Below, piece after piece: positions 37,961-48,822 of a stretch of DNA of 64,000 bases. Position 1 is the stretch's first letter. Each line of letters starts with the position of its first letter. The position numbers were made by a program, and so were the translations under genes. Under the pieces are notes generated by a model. The model saw nothing but the letters and a program-made list of their open reading frames with translations. It made no database searches and was not told the origin of the DNA. Source of the stretch: Spirochaetales bacterium (GTDB lineage Bacteria; Spirochaetota; Spirochaetia; DSM-2461); assembly GCA_016936295.1 (NCBI GenBank), contig JAFGYD010000215.1, forward strand, positions 1-64,000, given 5' to 3'.

Positions 37961-39959
37961 GATCTGTCCCTTCCATTTTATTTTCCAATTTATACTTGGA
38001 TAAGATATTTTCAAGCTTTTCAGAAACACCAACTAAAGAATCAGATGCACCTGCTGTCTCTCTAGTTGCCCCTGCAATATTATCAACACCTTCAGATATC
38101 TGTTTAATTGCGATTAATATCTGCTCAAATGTCACAACTTGCTGGTTAATAGATTTTGAAATTTGTTTAGTAGAGTCGCTAGAGGTTTCTGCTGTACTTA
38201 AAATATCTTTAAACATTGAATTTATGTCTTTTGTAAGATTATTACCCTCTTTTATTTTTTCTGTTCCATCTTCTGAGGTTAGAATTAATTGGTCTGAAGA
38301 TTTCTGAATTTCTGTAATTCTCTCTTTTATTTCATTTGTAGAGTGTACCGTACTGTCTGCTAGTCTTCTAATTTCTGTAGCTACAATTTGGAAATTCTTA
38401 CCAGCTTCTCCTGCTGCAGATGCTTCTAGCTCCGCATTAAAAGCAATTATTTTTGTTTGATCTGCAATTCCATTTATCATGTTAACTATATTCCAAATGT
38501 TATCTATCTGCTCACTTAGAAATTTAATACCATTTATTGTAACTTTATTAGCATCATTTATCTCTTCCATTTTAGTAATGCTTTCTGTTACCTTTTCAAA
38601 TCCGCTTTTTACAATTGTTTGAGTATTATCTGCAATATTTGTTATTTCCTGAATTTTTTTCTCAATGGATTTTGAAAGCTGATCTACATCTTCCATTGTG
38701 CTAACAATTTCTTTTACTGCGGCTGCCTGCTGATTAGCTATAGAAGAAGTCTCTTGGGAGGATGAAGATAGATTTTGAATAAGTTCAACAATTTTATCTG
38801 TTATAGCTCTAAGGTTATTTAGAACTTCTTTATATCCACCAATGAAATTATTAAAATCTAATCCCATTATATCAATTTCATCCCTAAAGATTGGGTAGGC
38901 TGTAGATTGATAGGTTGGAGTAAGGTCTCCTTTATTGGAAATTTCAAAAATAGTTTGAAATTTATTTATTTTATTTGAAATCATTTTTCCAATTATTATT
39001 GATAATCCAAGAAATATAATAATTGCTACTATACAACCAATAACAATGAGTAGATTTACAAAATTTAAAGGCTCATACAGTATCGATTTTACAACACCAA
39101 CGCAAACAAGCCAATCAAGTTCTTCTACATAGGAAAAATACATTATTCTCAGTGTTGGTTCTTCTTCTTCTGTGTTTGCCCACAAATATTCCAATCTTCC
39201 ATTTTTTTGTAGCAACATTTTTTTAACAAAATCGTAATTACTTATATTTTCGTTCTCTTTTTCTTTATGGGCAATTAGAGTTCCTGTTCCATCCAGTACA
39301 TAGGAATAGCCTCCAAAAAGTGTTCCTACATTTAGTAATTCCTCTTTAAAATCGTTAATATCTATTAAGCTTTTAAACTCAGATTTATAACTTGCCGGCC
39401 AGATTATTAAATCCCATGGTTCAAAATATGTAATATATCCTACTTTTTTTCTTGGGGCTGTTTCATCGGTATTCTGCCAGTCGTACTCAAAATAACCCTC
39501 TTTGTCTTTTGAATTTAACGATTCCTGAACTTTAGGCCAAAAAGAAGCTCCTGAAACATTAACACCTTCGGATTTAGGATGAACTGCAAGAACACCATTC
39601 CCGGAAACTATTGCTAAATATCCAGTATCTCCAACTTTACCAAATTGTGGATCGAGTACAATTTTTCTAATCTCTTCCATAGCTTGGTCTTTAGTTAATT
39701 CTCCCTGTAAAAACTTGTTATAATAGTGTTCAACAATGTTTTTACCCTTATCACTTGCAGTTTTAAGAGTCTTTTTTGTCGAAACATCGATAATATTAAC
39801 TAGCTCTTGCCTTGCCATTATAGAACCTGATTTAAGATGCTCTTCCTGCAGTGTTAAAATTGTATTTTTAACAACTAATTGAAGAATAAATCCTACTAAT
39901 ACAAAAATTACTAATGATGCTCCTCCAAAAATATAAATCATCTTACTGCTTGTTTTCAT
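37953..39959 (-). CDS. Methyl-accepting chemotaxis protein with tandem Cache-type sensor
   Basis: N-terminal TM, extracytoplasmic region with GDTGYLAIVSGNGVLAVHP and SYVLDGTGTLIAHKE, HAMP, signalling region NGIADQTKIIAFNAELEASAAGEAGKNFQIVATEIRRLADST. Confidence 0.93.
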   Translation of the reverse strand: MKTSSKMIYIFGGASLVIFVLVGFILQLVVKNTILTLQEEHLKSGSIMARQELVNIIDVSTKKTLKTASDKGKNIVEHYYNKFLQGELTKDQAMEEIRKIVLDPQFGKVGDTGYLAIVSGNGVLAVHPKSEGVNVSGASFWPKVQESLNSKDKEGYFEYDWQNTDETAPRKKVGYITYFEPWDLIIWPASYKSEFKSLIDINDFKEELLNVGTLFGGYSYVLDGTGTLIAHKEKENENISNYDFVKKMLLQKNGRLEYLWANTEEEEPTLRIMYFSYVEELDWLVCVGVVKSILYEPLNFVNLLIVIGCIVAIIIFLGLSIIIGKMISNKINKFQTIFEISNKGDLTPTYQSTAYPIFRDEIDIMGLDFNNFIGGYKEVLNNLRAITDKIVELIQNLSSSSQETSSIANQQAAAVKEIVSTMEDVDQLSKSIEKKIQEITNIADNTQTIVKSGFEKVTESITKMEEINDANKVTINGIKFLSEQIDNIWNIVNMINGIADQTKIIAFNAELEASAAGEAGKNFQIVATEIRRLADSTVHSTNEIKERITEIQKSSDQLILTSEDGTEKIKEGNNLTKDINSMFKDILSTAETSSDSTKQISKSINQQVVTFEQILIAIKQISEGVDNIAGATRETAGASDSLVGVSEKLENILSKYKLENKMEGTDLE

Positions 39960-40096
39960 ATGTGCCCCTATAACTATTATTATTTAATTATTGTGTGGTC
40001 AAAACTGTAAGTCAATAAATCTTTCCTAATATTATGACTTCTATTGTTGCCCAATAGTTAAAAAATTATTATTATAAAATTATAGAAAATTAAATA

Positions 40097-41311
<1,215 letters not shown>

Positions 41312-41312
41312 T

Positions 41313-42263
41313 ATGGCAAAAAATGATTTAGTTGGTGGATCTTTATGGGATAATTATTCAGATAAAGTATCTGAGAGAATGAATAATCCAAAACATATGG
41401 GTGAACTATCGGAAGCTGAAGCTAAAGAACTTAGTGGGAAATTAATCGTTGCAGATTTTGGTGCAGAATCCTGTGGAGATGCTGTAAGATTATACTGGAT
41501 AGTTGATCCAAAAACCGACATTATTTTAAAGTCAAAATTTAAAAGTTTTGGTTGCGGTACCGCTATTGCTTCAAGTGAAACAATGGCTGAACTATGTTTA
41601 GGAAAAACTGTTGATGAAGCAACTAAAATTACAAACATAGATGTTGAATTTGCCATGAGAGATAACCCTGAAACACCTGCAGTTCCACCACAAAAGATGC
41701 ATTGTAGTGTAATGGCATACGATGTTATTAAACAGGCAGCAGCTAATTATAAGGGTGTTGATTTTTCCACACTTGAGGACCATGAAATAGTTTGTGAGTG
41801 TGCTAGAGTTAGCATGAGTACAATTAAAGATGCCATAAGAATAAATAATTTAACCACTGTTGAAGAGATAACACAGTACACTAAAGCAGGAGCTTTTTGT
41901 AAATCTTGCATTAAGCCTGGTGGTCATGAGAAAAAAGAGTACTATCTCGTTGATATTTTAAGGGATACTTTGGCAGAGATTGCTAAGGAAAAAAATCAAG
42001 AACAAGATTACTCAACTTTAAGTAATTTTAAGAAAACTGTAGCAATAGAAAAGGTTTTTGATGGAGACATAAGACCATTATTAGTTAGTGATGGTGGAAA
42101 TGTTGAAGTAGAGGATATTTATTTTGATCCTGACTATACATTAGTCTCTATTCGATATAAAGGAGCGTGTGCGGGTTGTGCTTCTTCAACAACAGGTACT
42201 CTTCAGTTTATTCAATCAAAACTTCAAGAACTTGATGAATCCATTTCTGTTAGAATGGTATAA
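41313..42263 (+). CDS. nifU: NifU Fe-S cluster scaffold, three-domain
   Basis: N-terminal IscU-like domain (GCGTAIASSE, MHCSVMA), central CECARV..FCKSCI, C-terminal GACAGCASS. Confidence 0.94.
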   Translation: MAKNDLVGGSLWDNYSDKVSERMNNPKHMGELSEAEAKELSGKLIVADFGAESCGDAVRLYWIVDPKTDIILKSKFKSFGCGTAIASSETMAELCLGKTVDEATKITNIDVEFAMRDNPETPAVPPQKMHCSVMAYDVIKQAAANYKGVDFSTLEDHEIVCECARVSMSTIKDAIRINNLTTVEEITQYTKAGAFCKSCIKPGGHEKKEYYLVDILRDTLAEIAKEKNQEQDYSTLSNFKKTVAIEKVFDGDIRPLLVSDGGNVEVEDIYFDPDYTLVSIRYKGACAGCASSTTGTLQFIQSKLQELDESISVRMV

Positions 42264-42289
42264 AAGAGATTAAACAATCAGTTAAATAA

Positions 42290-42339
42290 AACCTACTATC
42301 ATCTGTAACAGTCATTGCCTGTTATTTTGATTGTAGGTT
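42290..42339. other. Nested imperfect stem-loop downstream of nifU
   Basis: AACCTAC-t-ATCA-tct-GTAACAG-TCATTGC-CTGTTAT-tt-TGAT-t-GTAGGTT. Confidence 0.6.
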
Positions 42340-42553
42340 CATTTCCTTATATCTTGACCATAATTTCCAATTAGAGTTCCAAATGAGTCATTTTTACATT
42401 ATAAACAATATCTCCTATGAAAGAATCTAAGGTATAAAATAATTAATTTCTATAATTTAATGGATACGCCTAGGAAAAATATATTAATAATACTTCTCTT
42501 CCTAAAAAGTCGAATACTTTGGAGTTGTATAAAAAACATAAATGTAAGATTCC

Positions 42554-42591
42554 TGAAATATTACTGAAATTTATTGAAATTTAGTTGAAAT
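42554..42591 (+). promoter_or_regulatory. Four direct TGAAAT repeats on a 10-11 bp period
   Basis: TGAAAT at 42554, 42565, 42575 and 42586; the last overlaps a TTGAAA -35-like box with TATTAT at 42607. Confidence 0.65.
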
Positions 42592-42635
42592 ATCACAGTA
42601 ATGGTTTATTATTAAATTACAAAAAAGGAGAAGTT

Positions 42636-44219
42636 ATGAAATTAAATGGAAAATTTCTAGGAGTTTTAACAGCAGTATTATTACTTGCTGGTTGTATGTC
42701 TGGTCCTATTAAGGAAAAAGGAGTTGAACATGAATTGGTAATTTTACATACAAATGACCATCATGGGCACCCTATTGCTTTCTATGATTATCCAGCTTCA
42801 GATCAGGGGGGACTTCCTGCCAGATCTACTTATGTGAAGTCGGTAAGAGCAGCAAATAGTAATGTTCTTGTTTTAGATGCCGGAGATTTTAATACAGGTA
42901 GACCAGAGTCTAATTTTTTTAAAACAGAGCCGGATATTATTGGATATAACATGATTGGTTATGATGCAGTTACAATGGGTAACCATGAATTTGATAATAA
43001 CTGGGAAATTATGCAACAGCAAATTGCTATGTCGGATTTTCCATGGTTATGTGCAAATGTTAAAAAAGATGGTGAATACATTAATAATGTAAAACCTTAT
43101 ATTATTAAAGAGTATGATGGTTTTAAAGTTGCTATATTAGGTTTAATGACTAGAGAGACTGAATCTACTGGTAACCCTGAATATATTAAAGGTTTAACAT
43201 TTGAAGATGAAGTTAAAGTGGCTAATGAATTAGTTCCAATGTTAAAAAAGCAGGCTGATATTGTCATTGCTTTAGTTCATATGGGTCTTTATGATAACGA
43301 CATGAAAGGTTCCAGAAAAATTGCTGCAAATGTTCCAGGTGTTTCATTAGTAATAGATGGACATTCACATACAATGATTAATGAACCTGTTATGGTAAAT
43401 GGTGTTCCTATTGTACAGGCAAGGCACTGGGGACTATACATGGGTAACGGAACTTTAAAATTCAAAGATGGTGAAGTAACATCTTTTGACTGGAAGTTAG
43501 ACCCTATTAATGTACAGTACAAAGATAAAGATGCTGATGGAAATAGTATCTTTAAATATGTATCTGAAGAGATTGCAAAAGATGAAGCAGTTTTAGCTGA
43601 ATTACAGCCATTTGCAGATAAAGTAGATGACGTTTTAAGTGAAGTTATTGGTAATGCTGCAGATGTATTTTTAAATGATAACACAAGAAAAATGGAAACA
43701 GCTATTGGTGATATTGTAACAGATTCTCAAGAGTGGTTCTTAGAGCAAATGGATATGGATATTGATTTTGCGTTCCAAAATGGTGGTGGTATTAGAGCTA
43801 CTTTAGGTGCTGGAGAAATTCAGAAACAGACTATATATGAAATTCTTCCTTTTGATAACTCTATTGCTTTAGTTACATTAAGTGGTAAAGATGTTATTGC
43901 TTTATTTGATAAAGCTGCTACCAATATCGGTGCTGGTGCAATGGCTCAGGTTTCATCAAGTGTTAAAGTTACATTTAATGCAGAGACAAAAACAGTTGAA
44001 GAGTTATTAATTTACGGTGCACCTGTTGATCCTGCAAAAGATTATAATATTGCAGTAAATTCTTATCTTGCATCTGGTGGAGATGGGTACGATGTTTTTA
44101 ATAACAAAACTAATTACTATGATTCTTCTTTAATGCAAAGGGACGCTTTTATTGATTATATTATCTATTTAGGCGGAGAAATTACTCCAATAACAGATGG
44201 ACGAATTACAATTAAGTAG
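42636..44219 (+). CDS. 5'-nucleotidase/2',3'-cyclic phosphodiesterase family lipoprotein (UshA-like)
   Basis: Lipobox LLAGC; ILHTNDHHGH, DAGDFNTG, MGNHEFDN, DGHSH, QNGGGIRA. ATG at 42636 after AAAGGAG. Confidence 0.92.
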   Translation: MKLNGKFLGVLTAVLLLAGCMSGPIKEKGVEHELVILHTNDHHGHPIAFYDYPASDQGGLPARSTYVKSVRAANSNVLVLDAGDFNTGRPESNFFKTEPDIIGYNMIGYDAVTMGNHEFDNNWEIMQQQIAMSDFPWLCANVKKDGEYINNVKPYIIKEYDGFKVAILGLMTRETESTGNPEYIKGLTFEDEVKVANELVPMLKKQADIVIALVHMGLYDNDMKGSRKIAANVPGVSLVIDGHSHTMINEPVMVNGVPIVQARHWGLYMGNGTLKFKDGEVTSFDWKLDPINVQYKDKDADGNSIFKYVSEEIAKDEAVLAELQPFADKVDDVLSEVIGNAADVFLNDNTRKMETAIGDIVTDSQEWFLEQMDMDIDFAFQNGGGIRATLGAGEIQKQTIYEILPFDNSIALVTLSGKDVIALFDKAATNIGAGAMAQVSSSVKVTFNAETKTVEELLIYGAPVDPAKDYNIAVNSYLASGGDGYDVFNNKTNYYDSSLMQRDAFIDYIIYLGGEITPITDGRITIK

Positions 44220-44233
44220 ACTATAGATAATAT

Positions 44234-44273
44234 ACCCTCTTGAAATAATGGTTCTATTCAGGAGGGTGTTTTC
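44234..44273 (+). terminator. Rho-independent terminator after the nucleotidase
   Basis: ACCCTC...GAGGGT stem extended by TTGAAATA/TATTCAG pairing, followed by GTTTTCT. Confidence 0.7.
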
Positions 44274-44303
44274 TAAATAATTATTAAATTAAACGAAGTA
44301 ACG

Positions 44304-44356
44304 TCTACAATTCCCTGCAATTCTAATTCATTTATAGAATTACAGGATATTGTAGA
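44304..44356. other. Long imperfect palindrome between convergent genes
   Basis: TCTACAAT-tc-CCTG-c-AATTCTA-loop-TAGAATT-a-CAGG-at-ATTGTAGA. Confidence 0.65.
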
Positions 44357-44375
44357 AGATTATTTAGACTAGTTT

Positions 44376-46121
44376 CTAAAGTTTACCAGTTACACTTAAT
44401 ACTTCTTCGTGTAGCATTAAGTCAATTTTTTCTTTAAGGAATTTTGTTATTCCTTCTAATTTAAGTGTAGTATTTATCTTTCCACATCTGGTTTTAAATT
44501 CAACTTCTTCAGTCTCTAAAGACTTATCTCCAACAATAATTCTTAGTGGGATTCCAAAAAGGTCAGCATCTTTAAATTTTACACCAGCTCTTTCTTTTGT
44601 TCTATCATCAAATAAAACTTCAATACCTTCATCTATAAATGAGGTATAAAGTTCTTCAGCTTTTTCAGTGTTTTTACTTAAGTTAATTAAATGAACCTGG
44701 TATGGTGAAACAGACATAGGCCAGATTATTCCATTTTCATCGTGGTGCTCTTCTACAATACTTGCAAGAAGACGTCCTACTCCAATTCCGTAAGAACCCA
44801 TAATTACAGGCTTCTCTTTACCATCTATATCATTAAATACTGCACCCACAGATTCTGAATATTTAGTACCCAATTTAAATATGTTACCTACTTCTACACC
44901 TCTGGAGAAAATAAGTTGTTTGCCACAGCAGCTACAAATAGCCCCTTCAACAGCATTAGCTATATCTGTAATAAAATCTGGAGTAAAGTCTCTTCCTAAA
45001 CGTGCCCCAGTTAAGTGATAATTTACTTTATTTGCACCTACTATATAGTTTCTGTTTTTTTGTATTGAATCATCAGCAACTACAACTGCATTTTTTATTC
45101 CAATTGCTGAACCGTAACCGGCAACACAGCCAACCCCTTCAATCTCTTCCACAGCTGCAGGTCTTAAAGCTTTTGCTTTTATAGCATTTTGAATTTTTGT
45201 CTCATTTACTTGAAGGTCACCCCTAATTTGGGCTATTACAAGTTTTTCAAACTCATCTTCACCCTTCTGAAATGTCCCTATATAAAATACAGCCTTTACA
45301 GTATCTGTAGAATTTACACCTAAAAACTTGGATAGATCTTCAATGGATTCAGTTCCCGGAGTTTCAATTTCTTTTAATTCCACTTCGTCCTGAGAAGCTA
45401 AAAATTCTTTTTTAAAAACAGCAACTTCACTGTTTGCTGTATATCCGCAATCACAGGTAACAAGACTATCCTCACCCATGGACGTTAGGTACATAAATTC
45501 ATGTGCCATTTTCCCGCCCATCATTCCTAAATCGGACTGAACCGTAATTACTGGAAGTCCACATCTATTGAACATTTTAAAATAAGCATGGAAATGTTCT
45601 TCGTATTGTTTGTCTAATTGTTCCCAATTTGCAGCAGCAGAGTAACTATCTTTCATGGTAAACTCTCGAACCCTAATTAATCCTGCCCTAGGCCTTGCAT
45701 CATCTCTCCATTTTGTTTGGATTTGATAAATTGTTTGAGGAAGCTGCTTGTAGGATATTATTTCACTTTTGATAAGTGTAGTAGCGATCTCTTCATGGGT
45801 CATGGCGAGAACCATATCCCGACCCCATCTATCGTTAAATTTAGTTAGTTCTTTGTCTATCTCAAAATATCTGTTAGTCTCTTTCCATGTATCAGCAGGG
45901 TGAACAACGGGCATTGTAATCTCTTGCCCTCCTATTCGATCCATTTCTTCCCTAATGATATTTTCAATTTTATTAATTGATCTTTGTGCTATAGGAAGAT
46001 AGCTGTAAATTCCTGCTGCAAGTTGTCTAATAAAACCTGCTCTAACTAGAAATTCAGCACTTGCTGTTTCATCTTTACCTGTTGGTCGTAAAGTTCTCGA
46101 AAAGAGTTGACTCATTCTCAT
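44376..46121 (-). CDS. proS: Prolyl-tRNA synthetase (bacterial type)
   Basis: MSQLFSRTLRP, RAGFIRQLAAGIYSYLPIA, YGIGVGRLLASIVEEHHDENGIIWP. Start set at the ATG downstream of GAGGGG; ORF track start 46205. Confidence 0.95.
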   Translation of the reverse strand: MRMSQLFSRTLRPTGKDETASAEFLVRAGFIRQLAAGIYSYLPIAQRSINKIENIIREEMDRIGGQEITMPVVHPADTWKETNRYFEIDKELTKFNDRWGRDMVLAMTHEEIATTLIKSEIISYKQLPQTIYQIQTKWRDDARPRAGLIRVREFTMKDSYSAAANWEQLDKQYEEHFHAYFKMFNRCGLPVITVQSDLGMMGGKMAHEFMYLTSMGEDSLVTCDCGYTANSEVAVFKKEFLASQDEVELKEIETPGTESIEDLSKFLGVNSTDTVKAVFYIGTFQKGEDEFEKLVIAQIRGDLQVNETKIQNAIKAKALRPAAVEEIEGVGCVAGYGSAIGIKNAVVVADDSIQKNRNYIVGANKVNYHLTGARLGRDFTPDFITDIANAVEGAICSCCGKQLIFSRGVEVGNIFKLGTKYSESVGAVFNDIDGKEKPVIMGSYGIGVGRLLASIVEEHHDENGIIWPMSVSPYQVHLINLSKNTEKAEELYTSFIDEGIEVLFDDRTKERAGVKFKDADLFGIPLRIIVGDKSLETEEVEFKTRCGKINTTLKLEGITKFLKEKIDLMLHEEVLSVTGKL

Positions 46122-46243
46122 AATAGTAATTACCCCTCTTGTTTTTTTACTACACCACTTCCATAAGTTCTGGTAGTAAATATAATGGCTACCATAAAGT
46201 ATCATTATAGAGAGGCATTCGTCAATTTTTTATTGATTAAATA

Positions 46244-47470
46244 TTACTTTTTAACAAAAATAAGTGAAGAAATACAGTTGTTGTCAACTTTCTCAATAGA
46301 CCAGTGTCCCTCTTCTGTTTCTATGGTCGTACCAGACTTTGGAAAGTTTCCCATCTTTTCTGTTAAGTAACCATTTATAGTCTGTGTTCCAAGATCGTGG
46401 GGAATATCTAAACCTATAATATCTTCTATATCATAAAAGGAAGTGTCACCTGCAACCTTCCATGTTTTATTGTTAAGTTTTACAATCGAAGCCTCTTCAA
46501 AGGTTTCGTTTTCATCGTACATCTCTCCAAAAATTTCTTCGAGAATATCTTCACGGGTAACAATACCATCTAAACCGCCATACTCATCCAGAACTATTGC
46601 TATGTTTAGCTTTTCAACCTTAAATCTAATAAAAAGTTCATTTACTTTATTACTTCCAGGGACAAAAATAGGTTTATATGAAAAGTCCTTTAAGGGTTTG
46701 CAAATTTCATCCTCTTCTAATTTAACAATGTCTTTAAAGAGAAGAATCCCGGTAATATTTTCATCGCTATTTTCATAAACAGGAATTCGTGAAAAACCCT
46801 CTAGTAAAATACTGGGAAGTGCTTCTTTTACAGTTAAGGATGCGTCTAGTCTAAAAACATCTTTTCTGTGGGTCATTATTCCATGTATAGGTGTATCATT
46901 AATTCTAAAAACATCTTTTACCATTTGTGATTCGTAATGCTCAACAACACCCATTTTACTACCCGCCTCAACTAAATTTAGTAGACTTTCTTCGGTTAGC
47001 TCCATAGGTGAATTTTTTACAAATATCTTGGTTATTAGATTACTTATTAATGATATAATAAAAATTAAAGGTTTAAAAAGAATTGAGAAAAAAATAATAA
47101 AATTAACACTGTGGTAACAAATGGATTCATTTTTGCCCATTGCAATTTGCTTCGGTGTAACTTCTCCAAAAATCAGGATAAATAAAATAAGAATTCCACT
47201 CGAAATACCTAAGTAGACATTTCCAAAGTATTTAATTACAAGTGTTGTAGTTAGTGTTGTTGCACCAATATTAACAATATTGTTTCCAATTAATATTGTT
47301 GTAAGAAGGATTTGAGGTTTATTAATAAGTTTCTCAATTTTGTGACCACGTTTTTTATTTCTCTTAATTAAAGTATGAATAGAAGTAAGGGATAAAGATG
47401 TAAAAGCAGTCTCTGTGCCGGAAAAGAATCCTGAAAGGATTAATAAACAACTAAGGGCTACTATTTCCAT
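46244..47470 (-). CDS. HlyC/CorC-family CBS-domain membrane protein (CNNM domain)
   Basis: N-terminal TMs (GFFSGTETAFTSL), MTHRKDVFRLDAS CBS pair, LDEYGGLDGIVTREDILEEIFGE. Confidence 0.92.
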   Translation of the reverse strand: MEIVALSCLLILSGFFSGTETAFTSLSLTSIHTLIKRNKKRGHKIEKLINKPQILLTTILIGNNIVNIGATTLTTTLVIKYFGNVYLGISSGILILFILIFGEVTPKQIAMGKNESICYHSVNFIIFFSILFKPLIFIISLISNLITKIFVKNSPMELTEESLLNLVEAGSKMGVVEHYESQMVKDVFRINDTPIHGIMTHRKDVFRLDASLTVKEALPSILLEGFSRIPVYENSDENITGILLFKDIVKLEEDEICKPLKDFSYKPIFVPGSNKVNELFIRFKVEKLNIAIVLDEYGGLDGIVTREDILEEIFGEMYDENETFEEASIVKLNNKTWKVAGDTSFYDIEDIIGLDIPHDLGTQTINGYLTEKMGNFPKSGTTIETEEGHWSIEKVDNNCISSLIFVKK

Positions 47471-47590
47471 TTTTTTACCTTAGTTGAAAAATATAATACC
47501 CACGAAAAGGGGTCAGGGTCATCGTTTGTTTCTGTTTTGTTCATGGAAATATTATAGATGATCTTTTTTATAGATTCAATATTTATATAA

Positions 47591-48751
47591 CTATAATATT
47601 TTAGCTGTTACTACAGTAACATCATCTACAAAGGTATCATTTTCTTGTAATAGTTTAAAATGTTTGTAAATCTTTTCCGCTGGATTATCTTTTAAATCTA
47701 AAGTAAGAAGGATTCCCTCAATTCTTTTGCTATTTATTATTGTTCTACTTTTTTCAGACTCTATAAGACCATCGGTAAACATAATAATTAAATCATTTTG
47801 CTCTATTGGCTCTATAATATTTTTATATTCTGAATCGTGGATAAATCCAAGAACAATATTCTCATCTTTAATAGCAATTAAATTGTCCTTTCTTAAAATA
47901 TATAGAGGAAGATTCCCTGCACCCGAAATATCTATTATCTTTTTTTCCAAATCAATGTAGACAACAGAGAATGTAACAAGAATATCCCTTATATTTCCAA
48001 GGGAATTTAATAGTCCTTTGTTAATGAATTCTACAATTTCGGCAGTACTAATGTTTTTTTTATAAAATTCAGGTTTTAACATAGAACAAAGAACTTTTAA
48101 CATCGATGTTACAAAAGCTGGTTTTATACCATGTCCTGCAACATCTCCAATCATCAATATCTTTTTATTTTCATCAATATTGTAAACGTGATAAAAATCT
48201 CCACCGCATTTAATAGTTTCTATAGGGTTGTACTCTATGTTTACTTCAATGTTTCCATTAATAATATCGGTACTTGATAAAATTGCTTTCTGAAATTGGC
48301 TTGCAGTTAATAAATTTTGATCAACTTCATCTTTCAGTTCCCTGTTTTTCTTTTGTAGTAAATAAATTTCCAGTGCATTTTCAATATCTGTTCGAAGTCC
48401 ATTATGATCCCAGGGTTTTAGTAGTAATCTTGCAATTGAAGCTTTAATAGCGTCCTGGATATCGTCAATATCTGAATGTGCAGTTAGTAAAAATAATTTT
48501 ATTTCTGGGTACAGTTTATTAACTTGTTCAAGAAATTTACTCCCTTTAATTTCAGGCATTCTTAAGTCTGAAATTACAAGAAATACCGATTTATGGTTAT
48601 GGGAAAGAAAAAGTAATGCTTCCTTAGCCGATGGAAATGTTTCAATTTCTAGGTTCTTTTCCTCCACCCATGGCTCTAACTCCCTTTTAAGGGATTTTAA
48701 GATCATTGGTTCATCATCTACAATAACTAGTTTTATTTTTAAATTGTTCAT
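47591..48751 (-). CDS. Response regulator with PP2C/SpoIIE-type phosphatase output (RsbU-like)
   Basis: REC: IVDDEP..LVISDLRMP; PP2C: GGDFYHVYNID, MIGDVAGHGIKPAFVTSM, MFTDGLIES. Confidence 0.92.
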   Translation of the reverse strand: MNNLKIKLVIVDDEPMILKSLKRELEPWVEEKNLEIETFPSAKEALLFLSHNHKSVFLVISDLRMPEIKGSKFLEQVNKLYPEIKLFLLTAHSDIDDIQDAIKASIARLLLKPWDHNGLRTDIENALEIYLLQKKNRELKDEVDQNLLTASQFQKAILSSTDIINGNIEVNIEYNPIETIKCGGDFYHVYNIDENKKILMIGDVAGHGIKPAFVTSMLKVLCSMLKPEFYKKNISTAEIVEFINKGLLNSLGNIRDILVTFSVVYIDLEKKIIDISGAGNLPLYILRKDNLIAIKDENIVLGFIHDSEYKNIIEPIEQNDLIIMFTDGLIESEKSRTIINSKRIEGILLTLDLKDNPAEKIYKHFKLLQENDTFVDDVTVVTAKIL

Positions 48752-48822
48752 TAATTTCCTCTTATTTAATTAAATACTACTTATAACAATGACAAAGGGC
48801 AAGGGTTTAGGTATCATAAATA

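Noticed and set aside
42554-42591. CRISPR or transposon-end interpretation of the TGAAAT repeats
   Set aside because: Repeats are 6 bp at 10-11 bp period and promoter-proximal; a regulator-binding array is simpler.
43289-43684. 131-aa minus-strand ORF within the nucleotidase gene
   Set aside because: Antisense shadow of a strongly supported CDS; no motif or RBS.
46185-46370. 61-aa plus-strand ORF between proS and the CBS protein
   Set aside because: Mostly antisense to the CBS-protein C-terminus; no RBS or motif.
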